A stretch of DNA of 64,000 bases from Bacteroidales bacterium. GTDB lineage: Bacteria; Bacteroidota; Bacteroidia; Bacteroidales; JAADGE01. The position numbers were made by a program, and so were the translations under genes. Location of the stretch: the NCBI GenBank assembly GCA_021108035.1, contig JAIORQ010000098.1, positions 1 to 64,000 on the forward strand, read 5' to 3'. The notes beneath the pieces were generated by a model. The model ran no database searches. It worked only from the letters and a program-made list of their open reading frames with translations, and had not been told where the DNA came from. The number at the start of each line of letters is the position of its first letter. Position 1 is the stretch's first letter. Shown here piece after piece: positions 26,506-35,695 of the stretch.

Positions 26506-27804
26506 TTATTTGCTAAACCACTTATCTTTTATCAATGATTCAATGATTTTTAAACTGCGGTGTCCGAATACAGGGTGTAATTCCATTGACAGATTTGTTG
26601 CTTGTTTTATTGCTGACTTTGATGTTGGTTGCCCTGTTTCTTTTGCTTCTTTTAAAACGGAAAGTGTAGTTTGATATACACCTTGATTCCATTCTTTAGT
26701 CAGATGTCTTTCAAAGAATTCGTCATTATTAACATATCCGTATTGTTCATTGGCACAATTTACAATGCCCATTCTGTTAGTTAAAAAGTCCGGAACATAA
26801 ATAATGCCTCTGTCAGCAAGTGCTTTATCGTCTTTGTCGTGTTCTTCAAGTTGATTATTTGCTGCTCCGCAAACTATTTTTGCTTTAATCTTTGGAATGC
26901 TTGTTTTATTCAGGGTAGCTCCTGTTGCACAAGGTGCCAAAATATCACATTCTTCAAATAAAATTGAGTTGTCATTTTTTTCAATATGTCTTGCATCCAA
27001 ATTTTTTCCGGCAAATCTTTCTTTTACTGAATTTACAACATCCGGATTAATATCAGCAGCAATAACTTTAGCAACATTCTTATCAAATAAATGCTTGATA
27101 AGAGGCTCGGCAACATGGCCCATACCTTGCACAGCAATTGTCTTACCTTCTAAATTTTCACCAAGAAATGCCGCAGCTGCTTCCATTCCTCTCAATACGC
27201 CTCTCGAAGTAGGTTCCGAAGGATTTCCGCTTCCGCCTACATTTTCAGGAATACAAGTTGTGAAACGAGTTGTTTTATAGATATTTTGCATATCTTCAAC
27301 ACTTGTACCAACATCTTCGGCAGTTACATAGCAACCTTTAATACTTGTCAGAAGCTTTCCGTATTCGGTATAAACATATTCTCTGTATTCTTTATTATTT
27401 TTATCAATATCAGTATTATGAACCATAACACCTTTTCCTCCGCCCCACCAAAGTCCGGCAAGTGCATTTTTATGTGTCATTCCTTTCCCGAGTCTCATTC
27501 CGTCTCTTAAATAATCTTCAAGATTGTCATATTGCCAAAAACGAACTCCTCCTGCAGCTTGCCCTCTTTTTGTTCTGTGAACGAATGCACCTTGCAAAAC
27601 ATCGTATTTTTCAGTCAATTGAAAAAACATGCCTTCATGCTCTTCAAAATCACGTATGTCCTCATTAATAAAATTAGCCAAAAATTGTAGTTCACTATGA
27701 GAACTTTCAACTTTTTTAGTTTGTTGGTTATACACTAAATGAAAACGGTTGATGTTGTTTGCTTTTAGGGTATTGATGAAGTTTGGGATGCTGGTGTTGT
27801 TCAT
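26506..27804 (-). CDS. Glu/Leu/Phe/Val family amino-acid dehydrogenase
   Basis: About 432 residues. The catalytic-lysine region is HKNALAGLWWGGGKGVM, followed by VTAEDVGTS and a NAD-binding Rossmann fold starting GKTIAVQGMGHVAEPL, then VCGAANNQLEE. The enzyme oxidatively deaminates an L-amino acid to the 2-oxo acid with NAD(P); substrate preference is not evident, though a leucine/valine-type enzyme is plausible. The open frame continues upstream to 27870, but that part crosses a REP-like hairpin at 27830 and lacks family similarity. The ATG at 27804 (MNNTSIPNFINTL) is therefore the chosen start. Confidence 0.9.
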   Translation of the reverse strand: MNNTSIPNFINTLKANNINRFHLVYNQQTKKVESSHSELQFLANFINEDIRDFEEHEGMFFQLTEKYDVLQGAFVHRTKRGQAAGGVRFWQYDNLEDYLRDGMRLGKGMTHKNALAGLWWGGGKGVMVHNTDIDKNNKEYREYVYTEYGKLLTSIKGCYVTAEDVGTSVEDMQNIYKTTRFTTCIPENVGGSGNPSEPTSRGVLRGMEAAAAFLGENLEGKTIAVQGMGHVAEPLIKHLFDKNVAKVIAADINPDVVNSVKERFAGKNLDARHIEKNDNSILFEECDILAPCATGATLNKTSIPKIKAKIVCGAANNQLEEHDKDDKALADRGIIYVPDFLTNRMGIVNCANEQYGYVNNDEFFERHLTKEWNQGVYQTTLSVLKEAKETGQPTSKSAIKQATNLSMELHPVFGHRSLKIIESLIKDKWFSK

Positions 27805-27829
27805 ATATTTTTTATTTTTTCGTAAAACT

Positions 27830-27851
27830 GTGCCACGTTGTAGCGTGGTAC
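27830..27851. repeat. REP-like hairpin (GTGCCACG...CGTGGTAC)
   Basis: GTGCCACG and CGTGGTAC pair over eight positions with one G-T wobble around a TTGTAG loop. It lies just upstream of the amino-acid dehydrogenase start and just after the stop of the LRR-like gene (27863). Its G+C content is far above its surroundings. It resembles REP units seen in other Bacteroidota; only one copy was found in this window. Confidence 0.6.
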
Positions 27852-27862
27852 GGTATATAAAG

Positions 27863-29227
27863 TTACTCAATAATTAATTTTGAAATTGAAACACCGGCTT
27901 TACTTTGAACATAAATTAAATACACACCACTTGCTAAATCTGATACAGAATAAGATTCTTGCTTATTATAAACTTTAAGCAGTTTGCCGAAAATATCAAA
28001 AATTTTAAGGTTTTCAATTTCATTGCTTGTTTGAATACTGAATTTTTCTTTTGCAGGATTAGGATAAATTGCAAAACCGGCATCATTAATAATATCATTC
28101 ACACCTAAAGCATCACATTCTGCTTGGGTTTCTACGAAGGTTGATACAGGGTCTATTGTCCAATCTGAAAGATAAGTTGCATTTTTATTGTCAACAAAAA
28201 TACAAGTTAGATTTGGGTTGTCTTCTGCATAAAATGAAGTGATATTTTCATTACTTCCGTTTCTTACATCTAAACTTGTTAGTTGATTAGAATAACAAAA
28301 TAAAGAAATTAATTGAGTATTTTGTGAAACATTTAAACTTGTTAATTGATTATATTGGCATCGCAAATAATTTAAATTTGCATTTTGAGTTACATCCAAA
28401 CTTATCAGTTGATTAGAATTACAATCCAAAAAAGTTAAAGCAATAAAATCTTCAATGCCTGTTAAATCACTAATACTTTTATTATTTACAAATAAACTTG
28501 TAATTCCGCTAATATTTGCTGTCGGAACGTAATCGTCCAATGCACCGGAGTCATATCCTAAATCAATAAGTGCTTGTTCAAAATTATCATCGGGAACATA
28601 AGTTTGTTGTAAAGCATCACATTCTGTTTGGGTTTCTACGAAAGTAGATGCAGGGTCAATATTAGTCCAGTTTATCTCACTCCAAGCAGCATCATCAACA
28701 AAAATGCAGGTGAGATTTGGATTGTTTTCTGCATTAAAATCTGTTAAGTTTGTATTATTATCATTTCTTACATCCAGATTTGTCAGTTGATTTCCAAAAC
28801 ACCACAAAAAAGTTAAATTTATATTTTGTGAAACATCCAAGTCAGACATTTGATTCGAATGACAAACCAAAACAGATAAATTTGTATTTTGTGAAACATC
28901 CAAACTGGTCAGTTGATTTTCATAACAATCTAATTGAGTTAAATTTGTATTTTGTGAAATATTCAAACCTGTTAGTTGATTTGAATTACAATTTAGTATA
29001 GATAAAGCCGTGAAATCTTCTATGCCGGTTAAATTACTAATGTTTAGGATGGTTACATCTAAAAAAGTAATTTCGTTGATATTTGTAGTTGGGACATAAT
29101 CATCTAAAACGGTATCATAACCTAAATCAATAAGTGCCTGTTCAAAGTTATCATCAGGAACATAGGTGTTTTGTGCAAATATGCTCATATTTGCAAGTAT
29201 GAAAATAATAATTGCTAAATTTTTCAT
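27863..29227 (-). CDS. Secreted leucine-rich-repeat-like protein with type IX sorting domain
   Basis: 454 residues. Signal peptide (AIIIFILANMSIFAQ), then two homologous blocks of about 190 residues, each starting YVPDDNFEQALIDLGYD. Each contains 21-residue repeats of the type LxxLxCxxNQLTSLDVSQNT, and each ends with NPNLTCIFVDxxxxxxxxW and STFVETQxECDAL. The C-terminal ~75 residues (AIYPNPAKEKFSIQTS...IFDIFGKLLK...LASGVYLIYVQ...SKLIIE) are a type A T9SS sorting domain. It is probably a cell-surface or extracellular adhesion-type protein. The duplication makes the gene internally repetitive at DNA level. Confidence 0.9.
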   Translation of the reverse strand: MKNLAIIIFILANMSIFAQNTYVPDDNFEQALIDLGYDTVLDDYVPTTNINEITFLDVTILNISNLTGIEDFTALSILNCNSNQLTGLNISQNTNLTQLDCYENQLTSLDVSQNTNLSVLVCHSNQMSDLDVSQNINLTFLWCFGNQLTNLDVRNDNNTNLTDFNAENNPNLTCIFVDDAAWSEINWTNIDPASTFVETQTECDALQQTYVPDDNFEQALIDLGYDSGALDDYVPTANISGITSLFVNNKSISDLTGIEDFIALTFLDCNSNQLISLDVTQNANLNYLRCQYNQLTSLNVSQNTQLISLFCYSNQLTSLDVRNGSNENITSFYAEDNPNLTCIFVDNKNATYLSDWTIDPVSTFVETQAECDALGVNDIINDAGFAIYPNPAKEKFSIQTSNEIENLKIFDIFGKLLKVYNKQESYSVSDLASGVYLIYVQSKAGVSISKLIIE

Positions 29228-29264
29228 AGATAATAAGTTTAATTAAGAGTATTTATTTTTTCTA

Positions 29265-29272
29265 CAAAGGTA
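29265..29272 (-). promoter_or_regulatory. -7 promoter element (TACCTTTG) of the LRR-like gene
   Basis: On the minus strand the bases read TACCTTTG, matching TAnnTTTG, 37 bases upstream of the ATG at 29227. An ATTG is present at roughly the -33 position. Confidence 0.5.
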
Positions 29273-29351
29273 AAAAGTTAAAATGAGCAAACAATAAAAA
29301 TACATTCTATCATTCACTCATTTTATCATTAAAGCATTTATTCATTGGTAC

Positions 29352-31133
29352 TTAAAACGGATATTTATTCGCATCAATAATCTTATCAGCAATTTTTCTT
29401 CTTGCTTCGATAACATTTACGCCCTCAACTTTTGTAAATCGTTTCATGCCCATTAACATACCTATCTTCTCATTTCCTTCGGCAAATGAATTTACGGCAT
29501 CATCTCCGAATTTTTTAATTGCGGCTGCAACATCATAAACATAAACATCAAGCATTGTTTTATATAATTCTGCTTTTTCTTCGCCTTTCATATCTTGTAT
29601 TTTCTCAACACGCAACATAAATGATTCTGCCGCATAAGTTAACATTAACATATCTGCCGCGGCAAATAACAGTTCTTGTTCGCTTTGTAATTTTTCTTGA
29701 TATTTTTGAGCAGCTGCACCGGCAACCATTAAAATTGCTTTTTTGAAATTCTTAACAGCACTCTTTTTCAACTTAAAATAATCTTGAGATGTATCACCGA
29801 AATCAGGTATTCCCATAAGTTCTTTTCCGACTTCCACAGCAGGGCCGAAAACGTCAATTTCGCCCTTGAAAGCACGTTTAAGTAATTCACCGACCATTAC
29901 CATTCTGTTAATCTCATTTGTTCCTTCAAAAATACGGTTGATACGAGAATCACGGTAAGCTCTTTCAACATCAGTTTCCGCTGAATAGCCCATTCCTCCG
30001 TAAATTTGAACACCTTCGTCAACAACATAATCAAGGATTTCAGAACCGTAAACTTTACCGATTGATGCTTCAATTGCATATTGACGCAGCCCTTCCAAAG
30101 ATGCTTTTCCTTTATCCATTCCGTCAGCAATATATTTGTTAATTGCATCATCAATATTCTGACTTGCTCTGTAAATAAGTGATTCAGCTGCAAATGTTCT
30201 GATTGCCATTTCGGCTAATTTATGTTTAATTGCACCAAATTGAGCAATAGGTGTTTTAAATTGCTTTCTTTCGTTTGCATATCCGATTGAACTTGTAATA
30301 ACAGCTTTTGCTGCACCTACAGTAGCACCGCCAAGCTTTAGACGGCCGAGATTCAAGATGTTCAAAGCAATTTTAAATCCTCCGTCTCTGTCTCCGAGTA
30401 AATTTTCAACAGGAACTTTAACGTTTTCGTAATATACTTGAACTGTTGAAGAACCTCTGATACCCATTTTTTCTTCTTCGGCACCGATAGTTACACCTTC
30501 CCATGCACTTTCAATAATAAATGCCGATAAGTTTTTATCATCTTCGATTTTTGCAAATACTATATGTATATCTGCAATGCCGCCATTAGTTGTCCATATT
30601 TTTACCCCGTTCAAAGTATAATATTTTCCGTCATCACTTAATATTGCTTTTGATTTTCCTGAATTCGGATCTGAACCGGCTTCGGCTTCTGTCAGACAGT
30701 ATGCACCGAGAAGTTCACCACTTGCAAGTTTCGGTAAATATTTTTTCTTTTGGTTTTCATTACCATAATAAAGGATAGGTAAAGTTCCGATACCTGTATG
30801 TGCAGAAAATGCTACAACATATGAAAAACCGCCGCCCATTTCTTCTACAACTCTCATTGATGTAACTGTATTCTGACCAAACCCTTCGTATTCTTCCGGA
30901 ACGGAAATACCGAGTAAACCAAGCTCACCGGCATCTTTTAAAAGTTTTGTTAAAAGTTCGCGATCGTGTTTATCTAAATCATCTATTTTTGGTAATATTT
31001 TAGTTTTAAGAAAATCACGGCAAGTTTTTGCCATCATCTTTTGTTCTTCGTTAAATTCTTCAGGGATGAAAATATCTTCAAATAAAGTTTCTTTGACTAA
31101 AAATTCACCGCCTTTTAATGTTTTTTTATCCAT
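29352..31133 (-). CDS. Acyl-CoA dehydrogenase with C-terminal extension
   Basis: 593 residues. Acyl-CoA dehydrogenase N-terminal, middle and C-terminal domains span residues 20-420. FAD/substrate motifs are AYCLTEAEAGSDPNSG and WTTNGGIADIHIVFA. The catalytic-base region is SRINRIFEGTNEINRMV, preceded by QIYGGMGYSAETDVERAYRD. A further helical domain of ~150 residues follows, as in the VLCAD-like class. It performs the first oxidation step of fatty-acid beta-oxidation and passes electrons to ETF. It is the last gene of a minus-strand cluster with thiolase and the bifunctional dehydrogenase-hydratase. Confidence 0.95.
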   Translation of the reverse strand: MDKKTLKGGEFLVKETLFEDIFIPEEFNEEQKMMAKTCRDFLKTKILPKIDDLDKHDRELLTKLLKDAGELGLLGISVPEEYEGFGQNTVTSMRVVEEMGGGFSYVVAFSAHTGIGTLPILYYGNENQKKKYLPKLASGELLGAYCLTEAEAGSDPNSGKSKAILSDDGKYYTLNGVKIWTTNGGIADIHIVFAKIEDDKNLSAFIIESAWEGVTIGAEEEKMGIRGSSTVQVYYENVKVPVENLLGDRDGGFKIALNILNLGRLKLGGATVGAAKAVITSSIGYANERKQFKTPIAQFGAIKHKLAEMAIRTFAAESLIYRASQNIDDAINKYIADGMDKGKASLEGLRQYAIEASIGKVYGSEILDYVVDEGVQIYGGMGYSAETDVERAYRDSRINRIFEGTNEINRMVMVGELLKRAFKGEIDVFGPAVEVGKELMGIPDFGDTSQDYFKLKKSAVKNFKKAILMVAGAAAQKYQEKLQSEQELLFAAADMLMLTYAAESFMLRVEKIQDMKGEEKAELYKTMLDVYVYDVAAAIKKFGDDAVNSFAEGNEKIGMLMGMKRFTKVEGVNVIEARRKIADKIIDANKYPF

Positions 31134-31140
31134 TTTTTTT

Positions 31141-31212
31141 AGATTTTAGACATTAGATTTTAGACATTAGATTTTCAATCTTCTATTGTCTAATATCTAT
31201 AATCTGTTGTCT
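31141..31212. repeat. Heptad-repeat palindrome, copy A (AGANNTT family)
   Basis: Five tandem 7-base units alternate AGATTTT and AGACATT (31141-31175). The arm 31148-31171 matches the reverse complement of 31189-31212 at 20 of 24 bases, so the gap between the acyl-CoA dehydrogenase and thiolase genes can fold as one long hairpin. It shares TCTATtGTCTAATATCT (31182-31198) with copies B and C at one mismatch. Confidence 0.8.
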
Positions 31213-31215
31213 CAT

Positions 31216-32385
31216 TTACAATAATTCAAATATACCTGCAGCACCTTGTCCTGAACCAATACACATAGTAACCATTCCGTACTTTTGTTTTCTTAATTTC
31301 ATCTCATTTAACAACTGAACAGTTAATTTTGCTCCTGTTGCACCGAGAGGATGACCGAGAGCAAGGGCACCGCCGTTTACATTAACAATTTCAGGATTCA
31401 TATCCAATTCTTTTAAAACAGCGATGGATTGAGAAGCAAATGCTTCATTCAATTCAAATTGTTCAATATCATTCATATTCATTCCGGAATGTTTCAAGAC
31501 TTTCGGAATTGCAGCCATAGGCCCTATTCCCATTTTATACGGTTCAACACCGGCGACTTGATAATCAACCAATCTTGCAACAGGAGTTAAGTTGTGTTCT
31601 TTTATCTTTTTTTCAGAAACAACGAGAACAAAGGCTGCACCGTCAGACATTTGAGAAGAATTCCCGGCAGTAACGCTTCCGCCTTGAGCAAAAACTCCTT
31701 TTAATCTTGCCAAACCTTCAATATTCGATTTTCGGGGTCCTTCATCTTTATCAACTGTGTATTTGCGAGTTTTCTTTTTCCCGTCAGCAAAATAATCTTC
31801 AGTAACTTCAATCGGAACAATTTGACTGTCGAATTTGCCGTCTGCTTGTGCTTTTAATGCTTTTTTATGCGATTTTAAAGCAAATTCATCTTGCTCTTCA
31901 CGAGTTATATTGTATTCTTTTACAACAGCTTCGGCAGTTAAGCCCATTCCGTGCCACCAATCGGGATGTGTTTTTGCGACTGTCGGATTCGGCAAACTTC
32001 TCCAACCTCCCATAGCAATCAAAGACATAGTTTCTACTCCTCCGGCAATAATCATATCTGCCATACCGCTTCTTATTTTTGCTGTTGCAATTGCAATACT
32101 TTCAAGCCCTGATGCACAATATCTGTTAATTGTTGAACCGGGAACTTCTACTGTGTCCATGCTCATTATTGAAATCATTCTGCCAATATTCAAGCCGCTT
32201 TCGGCTTCCGGGAATGCATTTCCTACCACTATATCGTCAATTCTTGATTTTTCTATTTGCGGAAAATCATTCATAAGATGTCTGATAACGGCAACCGCAA
32301 TATCATCAGGACGAGTAAATCGAAACCCTCCTCTTGGTGCTTTGCCTATCGCTGATCTGTATCCGCCTACTATATATGCTTCCAT
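31216..32385 (-). CDS. Acetyl-CoA acyltransferase (beta-ketothiolase)
   Basis: 389 residues, the usual thiolase length. The acylated cysteine is in NRYCASGLESIAIA near 90. The second active-site region GGALALGHPLGATGAKL and the C-terminal CIGSGQGAAGIFE supply the catalytic His and Cys. It cleaves 3-ketoacyl-CoA to acetyl-CoA in the last step of beta-oxidation. Neighbours on both sides encode the other activities of the cycle. The gaps on each side carry heptad-repeat palindromes. Confidence 0.95.
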   Translation of the reverse strand: MEAYIVGGYRSAIGKAPRGGFRFTRPDDIAVAVIRHLMNDFPQIEKSRIDDIVVGNAFPEAESGLNIGRMISIMSMDTVEVPGSTINRYCASGLESIAIATAKIRSGMADMIIAGGVETMSLIAMGGWRSLPNPTVAKTHPDWWHGMGLTAEAVVKEYNITREEQDEFALKSHKKALKAQADGKFDSQIVPIEVTEDYFADGKKKTRKYTVDKDEGPRKSNIEGLARLKGVFAQGGSVTAGNSSQMSDGAAFVLVVSEKKIKEHNLTPVARLVDYQVAGVEPYKMGIGPMAAIPKVLKHSGMNMNDIEQFELNEAFASQSIAVLKELDMNPEIVNVNGGALALGHPLGATGAKLTVQLLNEMKLRKQKYGMVTMCIGSGQGAAGIFELL

Positions 32386-32391
32386 ATTTTT

Positions 32392-32471
32392 AGATATTAG
32401 ATTTTAGACATTAGATTTTAGATATTAGATTTTAGACAATAATCTATCGTCTAATATCTCAAATCTAATAT
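32392..32471. repeat. Heptad-repeat palindrome, copy B
   Basis: Seven tandem 7-base units (AGATATT, AGATTTT, AGACATT, AGATTTT, AGATATT, AGATTTT, AGACAAT) run from 32392 to 32440. The arm 32408-32429 pairs with 32450-32471 at 20 of 22 bases. The right part contains TCTATCGTCTAATATCT (32443-32459), found identically in copy C on the other side of the IVP gene. It lies between thiolase start and IVP stop. Confidence 0.82.
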
Positions 32472-32830
32472 TAGTAATTACTTTTTAATTTGTTTTGCAA
32501 GCCTCTGCTCATTTTTTGGATTTCTTCAATGTTTTCTAATAGACTATCAGAGGTTTCTTTATCAAAAAAATCCAATTTTGAAGCTATAATAACCTGTGTT
32601 TGTAATTCATAGGAAGAACCGTTAGAAATTCCGAGAAAATGATTAAATTCTTTATCTGTATTTCTTCCGGCTCCTTCAGCAATGTTTGAAGGAACAGAAA
32701 CAGATGACCTTCTCATTTGAGAGGTTAAACCATATTTTTCTTCGGCAGGGAATTTATTAGTTGCTTTATAAATTTTAACAGCCAAATTAATTCCTTTTTT
32801 CCAAATATTAAGTTCTTTTAAATTATGCAT
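32471..32830 (-). CDS. Four helix bundle protein, 23S rRNA-intervening-sequence (IVP) family
   Basis: 119 residues, all-helical, with the family landmarks LNIWKKGINLAVKIYKAT at the start, then KYGLTSQMRRSSVSVPSNIA and AEGAGRN, then ELQTQVIIASKL. Its role outside rRNA is unknown. It interrupts a beta-oxidation cluster on the same strand and sits between two copies of the heptad-repeat palindrome, which share an identical 17-base segment in direct orientation. It is clearly diverged from the IVP at 1173-1568, so this is not a recent duplication. Confidence 0.9.
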   Translation of the reverse strand: MHNLKELNIWKKGINLAVKIYKATNKFPAEEKYGLTSQMRRSSVSVPSNIAEGAGRNTDKEFNHFLGISNGSSYELQTQVIIASKLDFFDKETSDSLLENIEEIQKMSRGLQNKLKSNY

Positions 32831-32834
32831 ATTC

Positions 32835-32915
32835 TTATATTTTAGATGTTAGTATTTATTATTTAGATTTTCGACTTTTATGTCTATCGTCTAATATCTA
32901 TTGTCTAAAGTCTTA
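32835..32915. repeat. Heptad-repeat palindrome, copy C (degenerate)
   Basis: Related to copies A and B. The words TTTTAGATGTTAGT and ATTTAGATTTT on the left correspond to decayed heptads, and TCTATCGTCTAATATCT (32883-32899) on the right is identical to copy B. Left and right arms pair only weakly. It fills the gap between the IVP gene and the bifunctional fatty-acid oxidation gene. Confidence 0.65.
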
Positions 32916-32918
32916 TTT

Positions 32919-35318
32919 TTAATTTCGAAGTATTTTACCCTTTGTAATCAAACTCTGCATCCGTTCAAGTGTTTTCTTTTGCATACACAGCTCAATAAAT
33001 GCTTTTCTTTCAAGTTCTAATAAATACTTTTCAGAAACTTCTGTCATTGCTTGCGAAATATCACCTCCTGCCATAACATATCCGAGTTTTTCGGCAATAA
33101 GCTTGTCGTGTTCCGACATATAGCCTCCGACAGTAAAGCTGTCTGCACCAACAAGATACATTCCGTGAACTTCTTTACCGAGAACTTTTACATTATTGCG
33201 AGCTGCAGGTTGCGAATATCCTTTTTCAACCATCTGCAAGGCAACGTTTTTAGCGTAAGAAAGTTGGTCAATCTGACTTATTATAACTTCATCAATGCCT
33301 TTACGCAAGTATCCTAAATCGAATGCTTCATAAGCCGAAGTCGAAACTTTTGCTTGCCCGATTGTGAGGTAACGATTAAGGTATGCATTATTGCGAGTAT
33401 CACCTTCTTTTATTTCATCACCCAAGCGAAGTACAAATTCTTTTGTTCCGCCGCCGCCGGGTATTAAACCTACGCCAAATTCAACAAGTCCCATATATGT
33501 TTCGGCATGAGCAATAACTTTATCGGAATGCATTGAAAGTTCGCAACCTCCGCCAAGTGCCATTCCGTGAGGACACGCAATAACCGGAATTGCCGAATAA
33601 CGCAGGCGCATCATGGTATTTTGGAACATTTGAACGGCATAGTTTAATTCATCCCATTCTTGCTCAACAGCCATCATAAATATCATACCTACATTTGCAC
33701 CTGCCGAGAAATGGTCTGCTTCGTTTGAAATTATTACTGCTTTATATTTCTCTTCAGCCAAGTCAACAGCTTTGTTTATAGCTTGCAAAGTTCCGCCGCC
33801 GATTACATTCATTTTTGAATGAAACTCAACATTAAGCACATCGTTACCAATATCAGATACTGTTGCTTCTTCATTAGTGTAAAGGACATTAGTTTCTCGC
33901 AATACATCCAATGAGATTATATCTTCGCTTCCCGGAATAACTTTATAAGATTTTGATTTAATATCGTAAAATTTTCTGAAACCGTTTTCGACTTTATAGA
34001 ATGATTTTGCACCGCTTTCAAGCATATCATAAATCCATTGAGCAGGTTTTTTATTTGCCTCTTCCATTGCTTTTACAGTTTCTTCTACACCCACAGCATC
34101 CCATGTCTCAAAAGGTCCCATTTTCCATCCGAAGCCTGCATTCAGAGCATCATCAACTTTGAATATTTCATTGCTTATTTCGGGGATACGATTTGAAGAA
34201 TACCAAAACAGTGAATAAAATGAGTCTTTAAAGAAATCACCTACTTTTCCTGAATCATTCATAAATACCGGTAATCTTTCTTTAAGGTCTAATCCTTTAG
34301 TTTTTTCAAAAACTCCGAATTTAGGTTTTGTATCAACGGTATATTCCATACTTTCAAAGTCGAGAGTAGGGAATGTTTTTTTACCGTCAACTTCAACTTT
34401 TTTAGAGAAACCTTGTTTTGATTTAGAACCAAGCCAACCTTTTTCAATCATTTTTTTAACATAGTCAGGAATTTGAAAATAATCATTTCCTTCATCGTCA
34501 GTGCTTTCCTTAATTCCGTCAGCAACATGAACCAAAGTATCCAAACCAACAATATCAGCTGTTCTGAAAGTTGCAGATTTTGCCCGACCGATAATTGTAC
34601 CTGTGAGTTTATCAATTTCAGTAATATTTAAACCGTAGTTTTTAACATTATTGAAAAGATACATGATTGAGAATGTCCCGATTCTGTTTGCAATAAATGC
34701 CGGAGTATCTTTTGCATGAACAGTTGTTTTGCCCAAAAATCTTCGTGCATAATCACCGAGAAATTTAATAACTTCAGGGTCGGTTTTTGTTGAAGGTATA
34801 ATTTCAAAGAGTTTCAAATATCTCGGCGGATTGAAAAAGTGTGTTCCGCAAAAATGTTTTTGAAAATCTTCGCTTCTGCCCTCAAGCATAGCTTCAACAG
34901 AAATCCCGGAAGTATTTGTTGTTATAAGTGTGCCTTTTTTCCTGAATTTCTCAACATTTGCAAAAACTTGCTGCTTGATATCAAGTCTTTCAATTACAAC
35001 TTCGATAATCCAATCGCAAGTTACAATATCTTTTAAATCGTCATCGAAATTACCTGTTATAATGCGTTTTGCAAATTCTTGCCTGTAAATTGGAGACGGT
35101 TTTGATTTCAGAGATACTTTTAATGCTTCGTTTACAATGCGGTTTCGCACCGGTTTGCTTTCAAGTGTCAGTCCTTTTGCTTTTTCAGCATCTGTCAGTT
35201 CGCGCGGTACGATGTCGATAAGTAAAACGTTGAGACCGATATTTGCAAAATGACAAGCTATTCCGGAACCCATTACTCCGGAGCCGAGAACTGCTACTTT
35301 TTTAATTCTTCTTGTCAT
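32919..35318 (-). CDS. 3-hydroxyacyl-CoA dehydrogenase / enoyl-CoA hydratase fusion (FadB/FadN-like)
   Basis: 799 residues. The N-terminal NAD-binding domain starts VAVLGSGVMGSGIACHFANI. Dehydrogenase helical domains extend to about residue 450, with the catalytic FCGTHFFNPPRYLKLFEIIP segment. The C-terminal crotonase domain (about 510-720) includes NEADHFSAGANVG and GMALGGGCELSMHSD, the oxyanion-hole region. The dehydrogenase-first order is that of FadN-type proteins, the reverse of E. coli FadB. It catalyses hydration and second oxidation in beta-oxidation and is followed by IVP, thiolase and acyl-CoA dehydrogenase genes on the same strand. Confidence 0.94.
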   Translation of the reverse strand: MTRRIKKVAVLGSGVMGSGIACHFANIGLNVLLIDIVPRELTDAEKAKGLTLESKPVRNRIVNEALKVSLKSKPSPIYRQEFAKRIITGNFDDDLKDIVTCDWIIEVVIERLDIKQQVFANVEKFRKKGTLITTNTSGISVEAMLEGRSEDFQKHFCGTHFFNPPRYLKLFEIIPSTKTDPEVIKFLGDYARRFLGKTTVHAKDTPAFIANRIGTFSIMYLFNNVKNYGLNITEIDKLTGTIIGRAKSATFRTADIVGLDTLVHVADGIKESTDDEGNDYFQIPDYVKKMIEKGWLGSKSKQGFSKKVEVDGKKTFPTLDFESMEYTVDTKPKFGVFEKTKGLDLKERLPVFMNDSGKVGDFFKDSFYSLFWYSSNRIPEISNEIFKVDDALNAGFGWKMGPFETWDAVGVEETVKAMEEANKKPAQWIYDMLESGAKSFYKVENGFRKFYDIKSKSYKVIPGSEDIISLDVLRETNVLYTNEEATVSDIGNDVLNVEFHSKMNVIGGGTLQAINKAVDLAEEKYKAVIISNEADHFSAGANVGMIFMMAVEQEWDELNYAVQMFQNTMMRLRYSAIPVIACPHGMALGGGCELSMHSDKVIAHAETYMGLVEFGVGLIPGGGGTKEFVLRLGDEIKEGDTRNNAYLNRYLTIGQAKVSTSAYEAFDLGYLRKGIDEVIISQIDQLSYAKNVALQMVEKGYSQPAARNNVKVLGKEVHGMYLVGADSFTVGGYMSEHDKLIAEKLGYVMAGGDISQAMTEVSEKYLLELERKAFIELCMQKKTLERMQSLITKGKILRN

Positions 35319-35360
35319 GATATATTGAATTGATTATTTATTAATTTATATTGAAAAATT

Positions 35361-35695
35361 TAGATATTAAGTAAACTTTCTTTGCAAAAAATGATATTTT
35401 TGTTCAACCCTTTCAGGGTTGGCTATTGCTATTGTCTTTTTCCACAGGTTTCACCTGCGGTTATTATTGTTAAATCCTTATCAGGATTTTTTTGATTTTC
35501 CGAATGTTATTGGTTTTGACATATATCTGTTTTATTTTGTATTTGCTGTATTTTCTTGGTTGTGATTATTTGTTTATAGTGTTAATAATACTTGTTAATA
35601 AAAACCACAAAATGGTTTAACTATAATAACCATAGGTGAAACCTGTGGAATATAACATGCCAGATGTGTAAAAACACCGTAGGTGTTGAACATAA
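35361..35695. repeat. RAYT-associated repeat unit 1
   Basis: An intergenic block (377-base gap after the fadB-like start) made of successive small hairpins: AACCCTTTCAGGGTT, CCACAGGTttcACCTGCGG, AAATCCTTATCAGGATTT, AAACCAcaaaaTGGTTT, CATAGGTGAAACCTGTG and AACACCGTAGGTGTT. Between them is a long conserved linker. The block abuts the 3' end of the transposase gene at 35696 and recurs almost unchanged from 36166, a spacing of 805 bases. The bases 35319-35360 hold nothing else. Confidence 0.88.

Noticed and set aside
26897-27280. 127-codon open frame antisense to the dehydrogenase
   Set aside because: Lies opposite the Rossmann domain with no start context or family features.
27805-27870. N-terminal extension of the amino-acid dehydrogenase
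   Set aside because: The extension crosses a REP-like hairpin, has no family similarity and would overlap the LRR gene stop.
31835-32407. 190-codon open frame antisense to the thiolase
   Set aside because: No recognisable domain, extends into the heptad repeats, and the opposite strand has all thiolase motifs.
31141-32471. CRISPR array
   Set aside because: The repeats are contiguous 7-base units and palindromes without unique spacers, and no cas genes are present.
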